A stretch of DNA of 64,000 nt from a virus. Below are positions 8,205 through 15,681 of this stretch, piece after piece. The stretch is taken from IMG/VR virus record IMGVR_UViG_3300009788_000006, positions 18,022-82,021 of that record; one strand, given 5' to 3'. The notes under the pieces are model-generated. The model did no database searches. It saw only the letters and a list, made by a program, of their open reading frames with translations, and had not been told where the DNA came from. The first letter of the stretch is position 1, and each line of letters begins with the position of its first letter. The translations under genes and the position numbers were made by a program.

Positions 8205-8466
8205 TTAGTCAGGCACCTTGCTGCCGTGCTCTCGCTGCCACTGTTCCATTGTGACCGCAAGCCCAGAAGCCTCGCTGAGCTTGCCCATCTTGACCCCGTG
8301 GGTCCTCGCAAAAGCTACCCACGTCTTGACCAGCGCCGGCGCGAGAATGTCTCGGGCGCGGAGTATGAAGACCGGCTCTGAATCCTGTGTTTTGTTCCAG
8401 GTCGATCTTCTTCATCGCCGTAGACACTTCGAACACGTAACCGCCGCCGGGTCTGTAGTCGTTCAT
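8205..8466 (-). pseudogene. Conserved small phage protein gene, interrupted by an apparent +1 shift
   Basis: The ATG at 8466 (ATGA overlap) starts MNDYRPGGGYVFEVSTAMKK. At about 8393-8400 (CAAAAC, then AGG) the good reading jumps to +1: DSEPVFILRARDILAPAL VKTWVAFARTHGVK...MEQWQREHGSKVPD, stop TAA at 8207-8205. That second half matches a common phage pattern (ILRA.D.LAP.LV..W...A...G). No start codon precedes it in its own frame. Length is 87 codons plus one base. Confidence 0.6.
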
Positions 8467-8924
8467 TCTCCAGCCCCTTCGGCCCGCGCTTCTTTTGGCC
8501 CTTTTTCGTCGACGGGCTCGATCCTGTTGGGCGAGTTGTCGATACAGATGGCGCGGGAAGTCTCGATGCATCGATCGCAGATGCAAACAGGGTCAGCCAT
8601 GACAAGAAAAGTAGCCTGGCTCCGTTGGCGGTGACAGAATGAGCAATTATAGAGAGGCTTCTTGATCATCTGGTTATGGGCGTACGCTGCCCGGCGTAGC
8701 ACGGCCTCGGCCTTGTAGTTCGGCAACCCGTCGTCGTCGAGTTCCTCGCGAGGATAGACGGCACAGAAGCAACTCCCGTCCCTGCTCCTTATCGCAGTGC
8801 GCCACCACTTGCCGTCCCAAAGCTCCCGCTCGACTCTCCACGGGCCGAGGCCGATGCCCGGGTATTTATCCGGGGCAGCCTGCGGCGGCAGGTCTTCTTT
8901 CGTAATCTCAGGCGGCTTGCTCAT
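8463..8924 (-). CDS. Protein with ClpX-type C4 zinc finger, 153 residues
   Basis: The C-terminal half has Cys94-x2-Cys97 ... Cys116-x2-Cys119 in the context 'YNCSFCHRQRSQATFLVMADPVCICDRCIE'. This closely follows the N-terminal zinc finger of ClpX (CSFCGKSQ...VYICDECV). The front (PGIGLGPWRVERELWDGKWWRTA) is a separate small strand-rich domain. There is no AAA+ module, so it is not a protease unfoldase. A protein-binding or adaptor role is an inference. Confidence 0.65.
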   Translation of the reverse strand: MSKPPEITKEDLPPQAAPDKYPGIGLGPWRVERELWDGKWWRTAIRSRDGSCFCAVYPREELDDDGLPNYKAEAVLRRAAYAHNQMIKKPLYNCSFCHRQRSQATFLVMADPVCICDRCIETSRAICIDNSPNRIEPVDEKGPKEARAEGAGE

Positions 8925-9109
8925 GCGCTCATTCTCCTATAGTTGGCCTGCCGTGTTGCCGGGGCGACCGTTGCCCTTTTGACTTCGTCGAGCACAGAAA
9001 CCACCATCAGATGGGCATCCGCTCCCTGCTGCGTTGGCGCCACAGCCGCCGAGAGCACGTGATCATCTCGGATCTTGGCCAGACGTAGCCGCAGGCTTTC
9101 GACGGTCAT
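8921..9109 (-). CDS. Hypothetical protein, 62 residues
   Basis: The ATG at 9109 overlaps the upstream lipoprotein stop (ATGA); the longer frame lies inside that gene. Helical, moderately basic (TVESLRLRLAKIRDDHVL). Function unknown. Confidence 0.55.
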   Translation of the reverse strand: MTVESLRLRLAKIRDDHVLSAAVAPTQQGADAHLMVVSVLDEVKRATVAPATRQANYRRMSA

Positions 9110-9426
9110 GGTACCTTGCTTTCGTGCTCTCGCCGCTCGAAGCACCTCCACCCGCCGCACCACCACGGCTCATCCCGCGGCGTCCGCATACAGGCCAGCT
9201 GGCCGCGCTCCCAGCGGTGAGCCACGCAGGTGATGAGGCGCCCGTCGATTTCAGCAGACATCTCCGTGCCTGCTGCGCCCCGAGCCCATCCGCCGATTTC
9301 CTGGATGCCGATTGTCGGCTCCATGTCGCTGTCGAGGACGGCGAGCCGCAGCACCTGACTGGAGCAGCTAGCGAACAAAAGGCCGAGGAGGCCAAAAACA
9401 ACGATACTCCTCCGGGCCTCGTCCAT
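9106..9426 (-). CDS. Small lipoprotein, 106 residues
   Basis: A signal sequence SIVVFGLLGLLFASC gives a lipobox (FASC, Cys21 from the ATG). The mature part contains four further Cys and Trp-rich ends (EPWWCGGWRCFERRE). The start could also be the GTG three bases upstream. With the holin-like gene at 10.1 kb nearby, an outer-membrane or lysis-related role is possible but unproven. Confidence 0.6.
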   Translation of the reverse strand: MDEARRSIVVFGLLGLLFASCSSQVLRLAVLDSDMEPTIGIQEIGGWARGAAGTEMSAEIDGRLITCVAHRWERGQLACMRTPRDEPWWCGGWRCFERREHESKVP

Positions 9427-9995
9427 CACTTCCCCATAAGGGACTCGTCAATCCCGGGGTCTGTTACGTCGATCCCGGCGAGGCTCGCGTCTTGCGCAAT
9501 GCATGGCGGCGTCTTGAGCTCTTCGAGAAGACTGGGACCCTGCGGGATGCCGGGCGCCATTCCAGGATGATCCAGCCAGCGCAGCAACGTCGCACCGGGA
9601 TTCGTCCCGACGATGATTTTACAGCCGAACTTGCCGCCTCCGATGCCGATCTTGGTGATCAGCGGACGAAGAGTCAGGCGGGAGACGAAATACTCCCGAA
9701 GCGCTATCCTCGCCGCCGCCCAAATCGAAACGCCGGAAGCGGCAGCATATCGGGGGTCAGACAGAAACCCATGAAGAATTGGCCCCATGTAGGTCCAATT
9801 GGTCACTACAGCCTTTTCAAATCCGACTCCGGTCTCGTAGTTATCGCGCCAGATCTTGGCTAGAGCACTTCCAAGTTCGGTATCGGGTTCGTGGTTTGGG
9901 GGCGGCTCCACTTCGGTTGTACTGAGGGAACCTAGGTCCACGAACTCGAACGCATCCGCCAATCGATCGAAGCGGATTCCAATTGTGTCGCTCAT
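9426..9995 (-). CDS. Hypothetical protein, 189 residues
   Basis: Excellent ribosome site (AAGGAGATATTCG). First gene after a leftward terminator. Mixed alpha/beta with a Gly-rich strand region (TKIGIGGGKFGCKIIVGTNPGATLLRWLDHPGMAPG). No signal peptide and no recognised motif. Confidence 0.6.
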   Translation of the reverse strand: MSDTIGIRFDRLADAFEFVDLGSLSTTEVEPPPNHEPDTELGSALAKIWRDNYETGVGFEKAVVTNWTYMGPILHGFLSDPRYAAASGVSIWAAARIALREYFVSRLTLRPLITKIGIGGGKFGCKIIVGTNPGATLLRWLDHPGMAPGIPQGPSLLEELKTPPCIAQDASLAGIDVTDPGIDESLMGK

Positions 9996-10018
9996 CGAAT
10001 ATCTCCTTCTAGTCTTGG

Positions 10019-10064
10019 AAAAAAGACGGCCGCCGGAACCCAGGGAGGACCAGTCCGGCGACCG
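10019..10064 (-). terminator. Intrinsic terminator (leftward)
   Basis: Reading leftward, CGGTCGCCGGA (10064-10054) pairs with TCCGGCGGCCG (10037-10027): 11 base pairs including one G-U, followed by TCTTTTTT. It separates the holin-like gene from the gene at 9.4-10.0 kb. The G-U is possible only in the minus-strand RNA, which fixes the direction. Confidence 0.8.
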
Positions 10065-10075
10065 GTTTGAGAAGC

Positions 10076-10393
10076 TTACTTGTGGCGCGCCGCGGTGGTC
10101 ATCGGCAACCGGAGCCCGACTCCCTTGCGCTTGTTCCAGATGGCTTTGGCCGCTCCACCGAGGTGCTCAATCGCCTTGTGTAGCGCGGCAGCGAACGCGC
10201 CAAGGAAAAGCGCCAGAGCCGGCGTCACGTTGTCGGCGCCGACCTGGACAAGCATCCAGTTCGCGACCAGCCCGAGCAACGGGAGCACGACGGGAACCAT
10301 CAGCGCTTTTGGGACTTTGCCGACGGCCCAGATCATGATCCAGGCGAGCACGGTGGTCAGACCGGGGATCAGTAACAGATTGACCTGTTCCAT
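10076..10393 (-). CDS. Small membrane protein, holin candidate
   Basis: 105 residues with three hydrophobic helices (about 5-25, 29-52, 56-75), a short hydrophilic N-terminus and a basic C-terminal tail (NKRKGVGLRLP). Size and layout fit class I holins, but other small phage membrane proteins look alike and no endolysin was recognised beside it. Good ribosome site (GAGGTGAAAAA). Confidence 0.5.
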   Translation of the reverse strand: MEQVNLLLIPGLTTVLAWIMIWAVGKVPKALMVPVVLPLLGLVANWMLVQVGADNVTPALALFLGAFAAALHKAIEHLGGAAKAIWNKRKGVGLRLPMTTAARHK

Positions 10394-10408
10394 TTTTTCA
10401 CCTCAGAA

Positions 10409-10970
10409 GGTTAAAGCGGCTCCGGTCCACCAGCACGCCCCCGACACAACGCCGAGAGCTTCGCGGTCCATCTGAATCCAGAGCCGTCAACCAGGAGCCG
10501 GAGGAGGAACCCGCTACGACCAAGCGAGACACAACCGATGCGGATACTCCGGCCCCTGGTTCAGGGCTCGGCAATTGCAGGGAGTAGAGCCGCCAGCTGC
10601 AAGCCGGGGCGACAGGCGCCAGCCGTCGCACCATCCGACTGAGCCGGGAAGGTCTCCGGCTTGCAGCTCATGGCTCTGGTCTCGAATCTCTCGCAGCCCC
10701 CGAGGGACTTATGCACGGAATCGCCAGCTAACCTTAGACCAGCCGTTACCGATCTACTCTTCGCTGAACACGCCCCTCGATTCCCCACCATGCTAACCGG
10801 GGCGGCCGGCTTCTCAACCGTGCCGGGGCCTGCCAAAGATTCGAGAATCCGGCTTCTCGAGGACTTCATGACAGCGACCCCTGGCTCAGCCAGGATTATG
10901 CGATCGGCCACGCCGACGTTACTCGCCATTCGTCCGGTCAAGATTGAGCTTTTGCTCCGGGGCCGGTCTC
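10409..10970 (-). ncRNA. Structured, apparently non-coding tract B
   Basis: No persuasive gene here; the open frames at 10398-10634 and 10561-10929 overlap each other and have poor composition. Perfect inverted repeats are frequent: 13 bp at 10595-10607/10656-10668, a 10-bp stem with one G-U at 10494-10503/10557-10566, CGGCTC/GAGCCG at 10417-10422/10481-10486, and a 7-bp hairpin at 10841-10860. The G-U suits a leftward RNA. It lies downstream of the 58-residue gene and may continue the larger structured tract at 11.2-11.9 kb. Confidence 0.45.
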
Positions 10971-10982
10971 CGGAATTCCAGA

Positions 10983-11159
10983 CTATCGAAACGCCCCGAG
11001 AGGCGTGAAATCCTCCCACCGGTTCCGGTACGGGCTGTTCGGCGGATAGTCGCCGCTGATCTTTCGCGCATAGGCCGATCTGCGACCAGGGGCGCTCATC
11101 GCGCGCTCCTTGGCGGCCTTCCGTTTTGCTCTTTCCTTCAAACGTTTCTCGCTCTTCAT
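10983..11159 (-). CDS. Small basic protein, 58 residues
   Basis: Starts behind AAGGGAGACAGC. Very basic N-terminus (MKSEKRLKERAKRKAAKERAM), then 'RKISGDYPPNSPYRNRWEDFTPLG'. It is the only convincing gene inside the 1.5 kb structured region and separates its two halves. RNA or DNA binding is likely from charge alone. Confidence 0.6.
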   Translation of the reverse strand: MKSEKRLKERAKRKAAKERAMSAPGRRSAYARKISGDYPPNSPYRNRWEDFTPLGAFR

Positions 11160-11177
11160 GCTGTCTCCCTTGGGGAT

Positions 11178-11920
11178 TGCCGGCCCGTGCTACCGTAGCG
11201 GGCCAGCGGTGGGTCGGTTGGGAAGGAGTCACGCCCCTGGTAGCTCGGAGCGGTGAGAAGGCGAGGCCAGGCCCTTGGGGTCGCGCCTGGAAAACTACCA
11301 GGTCTCGGCGGGTCAACGAAACCGCGTGCAAGCCGCAGCAGCGAGGCACCGGATCGATCACTATGGGTAGCTCGCCGAGGTTGGGCTCGCACACTATCGC
11401 CGATGCTTGCGTCGACGATATGCCGGTCGCCCTTTCGCTTGGCGTTGCCGCCAGGCGCGCGCCCAAAGGCCCGCTATTTAGCTGGCGCTCCAGGAGGCCG
11501 CCGCCAACCCTCTCGACCGGAACGGCTGAGAGAGCACATTGCCGACGGCGGTCTGCTGCAACGTCAGAATAGTGACGGGATTGCACCGCCCCGCGGTCTC
11601 TCACCGCTTGGCCTGGGTTACGACCAGTCCCACGGACACCTCCATCTACGTGCCGCGCGGATAAGGCGCCGTCAGCCCCGCGCGTACGCCGACCATTGCT
11701 CCACCAGGGCGATTTGCCGCTGTCGGTCCTGGTTTCATCGCCTTCACAACGGGCCGCCAGCCTACCGGAGCTTACGCTTGATCGGTGGTCTCCTCCGGCT
11801 CTACCACTCAGCAATGCCAGGCTGTACGGCGACCCTTTCACGCAATGACGCTCCACGCGACCGCCGCTGGCAGGGAGGCTTTTCCCATGCAATCCGCGGC
11901 GGTCGCGTGCAACGTCAGTC
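11178..11920 (-). ncRNA. Candidate large structured RNA (tract A)
   Basis: About 740 bases of dense nested inverted repeats. A 13-bp perfect stem (11855-11867/11896-11908) is closed by a second 5-bp helix (11846-11850/11913-11917). A three-part hairpin covers 11751-11835. TGAGAGA/TCTCTCA (11527-11533/11597-11603) encloses GGCGGT/ACCGCC (11547-11552/11585-11590). Other stems are 11440-11453 (tetraloop), 11396-11403/11412-11419, 11236-11243/11295-11302 and 11182-11187/11199-11204. In two stems one pair is G-U only if the RNA is read leftward. Giant phage RNAs such as GOLLD or ROOL are one comparison; membership is not shown. Confidence 0.55.
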
Positions 11921-11931
11921 ATGCCGCCGCC

Positions 11932-12129
11932 CAATCGATTGGATTCGTGCGGGCTGGTGTGTAGGCTCCAGTCTAGCGACCCCTCGCTCCCACAGGGAAC
12001 GTCGCAAGCCTCCCAGTCAGCCTCGGGGCTTTCGAAGGTACAAGTCTTGCCGAGGTCCGGCGGTGACCCATCAAGTGCCGCTATTCCGTCGACGCGAATC
12101 ACGGCCGCTACGTGTGTCCAGATACTCAC
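11932..12129 (-). pseudogene. 5' part of a conserved phage gene (SIWTHV family), no clear 3' end
   Basis: The GTG at 12129 (GTGA overlap) reads MSIWTHVAAVIRVDG...LGKTCTF...CDVPCGSEGSLDWSLHTSPHESN, matching a common phage family (SxWTHV...CDVPCGSEGSL) of about 120-150 residues. The expected second half (an 'AAxTVxxxGDLRD' region) is missing. After residue 66 the frame stays open to 10561 but its composition is poor, exactly where the stem-rich tract begins. It may be truncated, frameshifted or interrupted. Confidence 0.55.
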
Positions 12130-12467
12130 GGGTCAACTTCTTCATCTGGTTCTGGGGCAGGCCCGAGAACACTGACTCGGTCGCCGGGCTTCAGCACGCA
12201 CTCAGGGCATGGAATCAACGTATCGAATTGGCGATCCGGATCCCGGACGATGAATAAGAAACCGCACTGAGGACACTTCTTCTTTCTTGTGGGCCGCTGC
12301 GGGAATTCGGCGCGCGTCTCCCACCCCAGATCCGCAATCACGAGCCCCCGGACGTAGGCCGAGAACGTCATCTCTCTGACCCGGGCCTCTCTCTGTGCAT
12401 TGCGCAGAATACCGCTCGGCATACTGACGCTGGTCTTGACCGCGGGTCCGTTGGGGTTCGTCGCCAT
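12126..12467 (-). CDS. Ribbon-helix-helix/zinc-ribbon protein, 113 residues
   Basis: The N-terminal 50 residues (AVKTSVSMPSGILRNAQREARVREMTFSAYVRGLV) fit a ribbon-helix-helix DNA-binding fold. The C-terminal half has CPQCGFLFIV...IPCPEC, a C2-C2 zinc ribbon. Probably a repressor. Its promoter region carries a repeated 10-mer that could be its operator. Confidence 0.65.
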   Translation of the reverse strand: MATNPNGPAVKTSVSMPSGILRNAQREARVREMTFSAYVRGLVIADLGWETRAEFPQRPTRKKKCPQCGFLFIVRDPDRQFDTLIPCPECVLKPGDRVSVLGPAPEPDEEVDP

Positions 12468-12471
12468 GCCC

Positions 12472-12520
12472 TGTATCTTTTCACACCGCGGGCCGGGGTG
12501 TCAAGAACTATTTTCACACC
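12472..12520 (-). promoter_or_regulatory. Leftward promoter with paired GGTGTGAAAA repeats
   Basis: TTGACA (minus, 12504-12499) faces AAGATA/GATACA near 12472-12479, a loose match with a long spacer. The minus-strand 10-mer GGTGTGAAAA occurs at 12487-12478 and again at 12520-12511, flanking the -35. The rightward leaderless gene at 12557 shares this divergent region. Confidence 0.5.
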
Positions 12521-12556
12521 TTCGCCCGTTCTGCCCGTGTGCTACCATCGCCACCC

Positions 12557-12997
12557 ATGGCGGACGATCCCATCCAGATAGCACTCCTCGAAGAAGTCAG
12601 GAAGCTCATCGAAGCAAAGTTCGCGGCGTCCCAGGCCGCCTCGGAAGCGGCAGTGGAAGCTTCCGAGAACGCTACGACCGCCGTGGCCGTGATGGGCAAG
12701 CAAATCCAAGGCGAGCTCCACGAGCTATCAGACCGGCTTCTGGAGCTTCTCGCGATGATCCGGGAAGACAGGGCACGGGAGGGAGCGTCAGCTTCGGGTA
12801 TCGAGGCCATCGCGACTGCCTTCAAAGCCGCCGGCGCCGACCGCGAGAGAATCGGCAAGATCGAAGGCCGCCTCGACGGCGAGACGCTCCGCTTAGACGG
12901 ACGCATCGGCAAGCAAGCGATACAGTTGGTAATCATCTGGGGCTTTATCGTCATCTTGGGGCTCAGGGTAGCTGCCGAAATCCTGGGAATTCCCTAA
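12557..12997 (+). CDS. Tail-anchored coiled-coil membrane protein, 146 residues
   Basis: A TACCAT box lies 8 bases before the ATG, so the message is probably leaderless. Residues 5-110 are Ala/Glu-rich and helical (coiled coil). One transmembrane helix (IQLVIIWGFIVILGL) sits near the C-terminus, so the bulk is cytoplasmic. First of four rightward genes. Function unknown. Confidence 0.6.
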   Translation: MADDPIQIALLEEVRKLIEAKFAASQAASEAAVEASENATTAVAVMGKQIQGELHELSDRLLELLAMIREDRAREGASASGIEAIATAFKAAGADRERIGKIEGRLDGETLRLDGRIGKQAIQLVIIWGFIVILGLRVAAEILGIP

Positions 12998-13051
12998 CCT
13001 TAGTCCTTTTCGCTTGCGGCCCGGGCAAGCATTCTGCTAAGATTCCCGCCC

Positions 13052-13267
13052 ATGAAAAGGGACAGGGCGGCCGAGTACTTCAGCGGGCTTCGAGCTCACC
13101 TAGAAGAGTACCGAAGTCGCTACTCCGAGCAGAATGGAGAGATAGCTGCCGCGCTTGACCGGCTCCAAGAGATCCAGAGCCAGCACGGTACGGCCTCCAC
13201 ACCTGAGGACCGCCACCAGGTCCACGAGAGTCTGCGCTGTTTCATCGCGTGGCTTGAAGGGCTATAG
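13052..13267 (+). CDS. Hypothetical helical protein, 71 residues
   Basis: TTGCGG-18-TAAGAT ends 8 bases before the ATG: another predicted leaderless gene. Helical, charged (RAAEYFSGLRAHLEEYRSRYSEQNGEIAAALDRLQEI). Function unknown. Confidence 0.6.
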   Translation: MKRDRAAEYFSGLRAHLEEYRSRYSEQNGEIAAALDRLQEIQSQHGTASTPEDRHQVHESLRCFIAWLEGL

Positions 13268-13344
13268 CGCGGACTCCCAGCACCAGGATGGACGCCGAGG
13301 GCTTCAGGGTTGCGCGCCAGCACCGGCGCGGTCAGAATCGTCAG

Positions 13345-13776
13345 GTGCCTATTGAGTTCAAAATCATCACCGCCGTTCTCGCACTTGGCGCCGGCCTCAG
13401 TCTCACCTCCTGGCCGTGGTCCTGGACTCGCTGGCTGTGGTCGGCCACCTGTATCTGTGCGGCGCTGACCTTCGCTCGGCCGGTGATCGAGGCGCTTGGC
13501 GGTGTCGACCCGGTCATCCCGCGCTGGGCTCTGCTGGTGCTCGGCCCCGCGTCTATCGCGACACTGCTCGACATCTGGCGCCGGACATCTCGACGGCTGC
13601 CGCGCCGCCTGACACTTGCTGCCGCTGCGGCGCTCAGCTGCGCCCTTGTGGCCTGGCCGTTGTACGCCGTGGCGCCGAAGACGGCGGCCGTGCTGTGCTA
13701 TCTGCCGCTCTGGGTTCTCTTCGGGTCCGTGATACGGTGGAGGCTCATCCCACCAAAGGAGAAAGTCCATGCCTGA
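13345..13776 (+). CDS. Membrane protein with about four spans, 143 residues
   Basis: The GTG start is chosen because TTGCGC-17-CAGAAT ends 6 bases before it. Hydrophobic helices at about residues 6-25, 30-47, 58-75 and 95-135, separated by Arg-rich loops. Function unknown; part of the short rightward cluster before tRNA-Thr. Confidence 0.55.
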   Translation: MPIEFKIITAVLALGAGLSLTSWPWSWTRWLWSATCICAALTFARPVIEALGGVDPVIPRWALLVLGPASIATLLDIWRRTSRRLPRRLTLAAAAALSCALVAWPLYAVAPKTAAVLCYLPLWVLFGSVIRWRLIPPKEKVHA

Positions 13777-14179
13777 CCCCGCCTTTTACGCCGCCGCCCT
13801 TATCGATCGCATCGAGGCCCGCGGAGTCAACGTCGACGTCCCCGCCCAGGACCTTATCTTCGGCTACGCCACCACGCTCCACGCCGAGCTCGAGGAGCAC
13901 TGGGACGGCGCGTCCGGCAAGGCGGTCCGTGCCGGGATCGACGACTACGCCTGGCTCCCCGCTGTCACCGCCCGGCAGGTCTTCGAGTTCTTTTTGATGA
14001 TGGGCGCCAAGTCGGAGCGGCTGCGCCAAGCCGAGCTCGCGTCGGCCCTCTCTCAGCACCGAGACGAGGTGGCGAGACTCGAGGAAGGCGGGAATGATCT
14101 CGGGGTGCTCGAGCAGCTAGCCGCGACTATCACCGCAGTGGGTCCGACGGGGCTCTGCTTTTCCGACCCCGGTCCCTGA
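13769..14179 (+). CDS. Hypothetical protein, 136 residues
   Basis: Behind AAAGGAGAAAGTCC and overlapping the membrane gene by 8 bases. Helical and acidic; begins PDPAFYAAALIDRIEARG. No family recognised. Confidence 0.6.
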   Translation: MPDPAFYAAALIDRIEARGVNVDVPAQDLIFGYATTLHAELEEHWDGASGKAVRAGIDDYAWLPAVTARQVFEFFLMMGAKSERLRQAELASALSQHRDEVARLEEGGNDLGVLEQLAATITAVGPTGLCFSDPGP

Positions 14180-14187
14180 CCACTTCA

Positions 14188-14263
14188 GCTCCGATAGCTC
14201 AGCCGGAAGAGCGGCTGCCTCGTAAGCAGCGGGTCGGCGGTTCGAATCCGTCTCGGAGCTCCA
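14188..14263 (+). tRNA. tRNA-Thr (CGT)
   Basis: Complete cloverleaf: acceptor GCTCCGA/TCGGAGC, D stem GCTC/GAGC, anticodon stem GCTGC/GCAGC with loop CTCGTAA, T arm GGCGG-TTCGAAT-CCGTC, encoded CCA. The anticodon CGT reads ACG. Confidence 0.95.
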
Positions 14264-14272
14264 GGATTATAG

Positions 14273-14503
14273 TCAAGGGCGGGCCGTCCTTGGCCTGCGG
14301 ATCGAAACAACCCGGCCGGTACGGTACGCCTCGAACGTGTCGCGGGCGATTCTCATCGCTTCGTCGAGCATGTCCATCTCTTCGTGGCTGGCACTCGGGG
14401 CGACTTGAGCTACCGACCGGCCTACTGCTGAGCACTCTCCAGGGGTCTTCGCTCGCTTCGCTTGGGCGAGAACTAATTCGGCCTTGCTGCTAGGCGTAGA
14501 CAT
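14273..14503 (-). CDS. Hypothetical protein, 76 residues
   Basis: Helical small protein (SSKAELVLAQAKRAKTPG...EEMDMLDEAMRIARDTFEAYR) with a basic end. Overlaps the upstream gene by 14 bases. Function unknown. Confidence 0.55.
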   Translation of the reverse strand: MSTPSSKAELVLAQAKRAKTPGECSAVGRSVAQVAPSASHEEMDMLDEAMRIARDTFEAYRTGRVVSIRRPRTARP

Positions 14504-14777
14504 CTTCGTCCATGACCCCGGCGAGCGTCGAGCTCATCCCTGACCCCGGCGGTGGAACTGGCGCGGCGCGCATCCGCAACAGATCGCCCATCAGGTTGGC
14601 CGGCAGACCCTCCGACGCGCGGACCTGGTTGCCGTCCTGGTCGACGGCCGGCTTCTCGGTGCGGTAGCAGTCGAGGGCGCCGCAGAAGAGCCCGGTCCCC
14701 GTCCAGAGCCGCGACTGCCGGGAGTGGCAGAATGGGCAGAACGGGTGCATCAGGGCGAAGATCTCGAAGTGGCTCAC
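14490..14777 (-). CDS. Zinc-finger protein, 95 residues
   Basis: GTG start overlapping the upstream stop (GTGA). 'MHPFCPFCHSRQSRLWTGTGLFCGALDC' places four Cys as a zinc ribbon at residues 13-36. The remainder is flexible. Function unknown. Confidence 0.6.
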   Translation of the reverse strand: MSHFEIFALMHPFCPFCHSRQSRLWTGTGLFCGALDCYRTEKPAVDQDGNQVRASEGLPANLMGDLLRMRAAPVPPPGSGMSSTLAGVMDEDVYA

Positions 14778-15319
14778 GGCGTCACCTTCGCTGTTCTCTT
14801 TTCGTAATCGGCAACACAGCACCAGCCGCCCACCGGCTGACCGAAGCCTCTCCCGCAGACTCCGAGCCGCAAACCCGGCTGTAGTGACGGATCATCTTCC
14901 GCGTTCGTCACCCGCGTCTCGGCCCACCAGCGGCAGCTTTCGCAGTTCTCGATCGCCTTCGCGGAACCACCATGCGCTCGCCCCGCCTGTCGCTCGATCC
15001 ATCCAAGGAAGTCTCGGACGCCCTTCCGCCATTGCGGCCCGTGGGCTATATCTCTCTGGTTCACAAGGCTCCAGCCTTCTTCGAGGACCCGTTCAACGGT
15101 TAGGCCCGGACTCGCGCCCCGGCCCTGCTGGATCTGATCGAGAGCTTGCTCCGCCTTTCTCCCAATTTCGTGGGCGACTGGCGCCAGCACGGAGCTCCTC
15201 AAGATGCTGAGCGCTGACCGAACGATCTCGAACGACACGGCGACCTCGGTAGCATCTTCAGCGGCGGCGGTCCGCCGCGCGATCGCGTCGAGCTCCTGCC
15301 GGGACATCTTGGTCTTCAC
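14774..15319 (-). CDS. Hypothetical protein with ALDQIxQGRGA motif, 181 residues
   Basis: Starts at the GTG overlapping the preceding stop. It contains 'ALDQIQQGRGASPGLTVERVLEE', similar to the protein at 53154-53654, and a C-terminal Cys cluster (CESCRWWAETR ... GVCGRGF ... WCC) that may bind zinc. No assigned family. Confidence 0.6.
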   Translation of the reverse strand: MKTKMSRQELDAIARRTAAAEDATEVAVSFEIVRSALSILRSSVLAPVAHEIGRKAEQALDQIQQGRGASPGLTVERVLEEGWSLVNQRDIAHGPQWRKGVRDFLGWIERQAGRAHGGSAKAIENCESCRWWAETRVTNAEDDPSLQPGLRLGVCGRGFGQPVGGWCCVADYEKRTAKVTP

Positions 15320-15681
15320 TCCGCTACCTCCGTTTCGGTTTCAAGCTCGAGCTCCACAAGACGGCCTCCGCAGAACGGGCAGAACTTCATCCCGTTCTCG
15401 GTCGGCGTCTTTCCGTCGATGATGCTATAGGCATCGCCGCAGCCGGTGTCCCAGCCTAAGTCGTCATCGTCGCCCATGCGGTTCCACTTGCAGACGGGCC
15501 GGCTGCCCTTGTCGAGCAGACGCCGCAAAGCTACGCCCTGGGTCTTTAGCCGTTCCGAGCGGGGCTCGGTGATCTCCTCGGGGTCGAGCCAAGCTTCGCG
15601 GATCAGGGTCGCTGCCGCCCCCATCACAGCGCGGTACATGGCGGCGGACCCCCCGAGCTCTGGTACTGGAATCGTGTTCAT
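15316..15681 (-). CDS. Lar-like zinc-ribbon protein, 121 residues
   Basis: The C-terminal part 'CKWNRMGDDDDLGWDTGCGDAYSI...KFCPFCGGRL' matches small restriction-alleviation-like phage proteins, with two Cys pairs for one zinc. The N-terminal 60 residues are helical. An antirestriction role is suggested by family resemblance only. Confidence 0.6.
   Translation of the reverse strand: MNTIPVPELGGSAAMYRAVMGAAATLIREAWLDPEEITEPRSERLKTQGVALRRLLDKGSRPVCKWNRMGDDDDLGWDTGCGDAYSIIDGKTPTENGMKFCPFCGGRLVELELETETEVAE

Noticed and set aside
9106-10393. Lysis cassette (holin plus spanin lipoprotein)
   Set aside because: The lipoprotein and membrane protein sizes fit, but no endolysin was recognised nearby and a terminator separates them, so only a holin candidate is listed.
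11178-11920. Group I or group II intron as explanation of the structured tract
   Set aside because: I could not find a domain V-like hairpin or the conserved group I core segments, and no exon continuation of the SIWTHV gene appears downstream.
10561-12129. 522-codon open frame on the minus strand
   Set aside because: Only the first 66 codons look like a known protein; the rest has poor composition, overlaps the 58-residue gene in another frame and coincides with dense RNA stems.
11253-12257. 334-codon frame on the plus strand
   Set aside because: Arg/Pro/Gly-rich shadow frame over the structured tract, the SIWTHV gene and part of the RHH gene; no ribosome site.
13120-13770. 216-codon minus-strand frame
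   Set aside because: Lies opposite three rightward genes that have promoters or ribosome sites; its protein is low-complexity.
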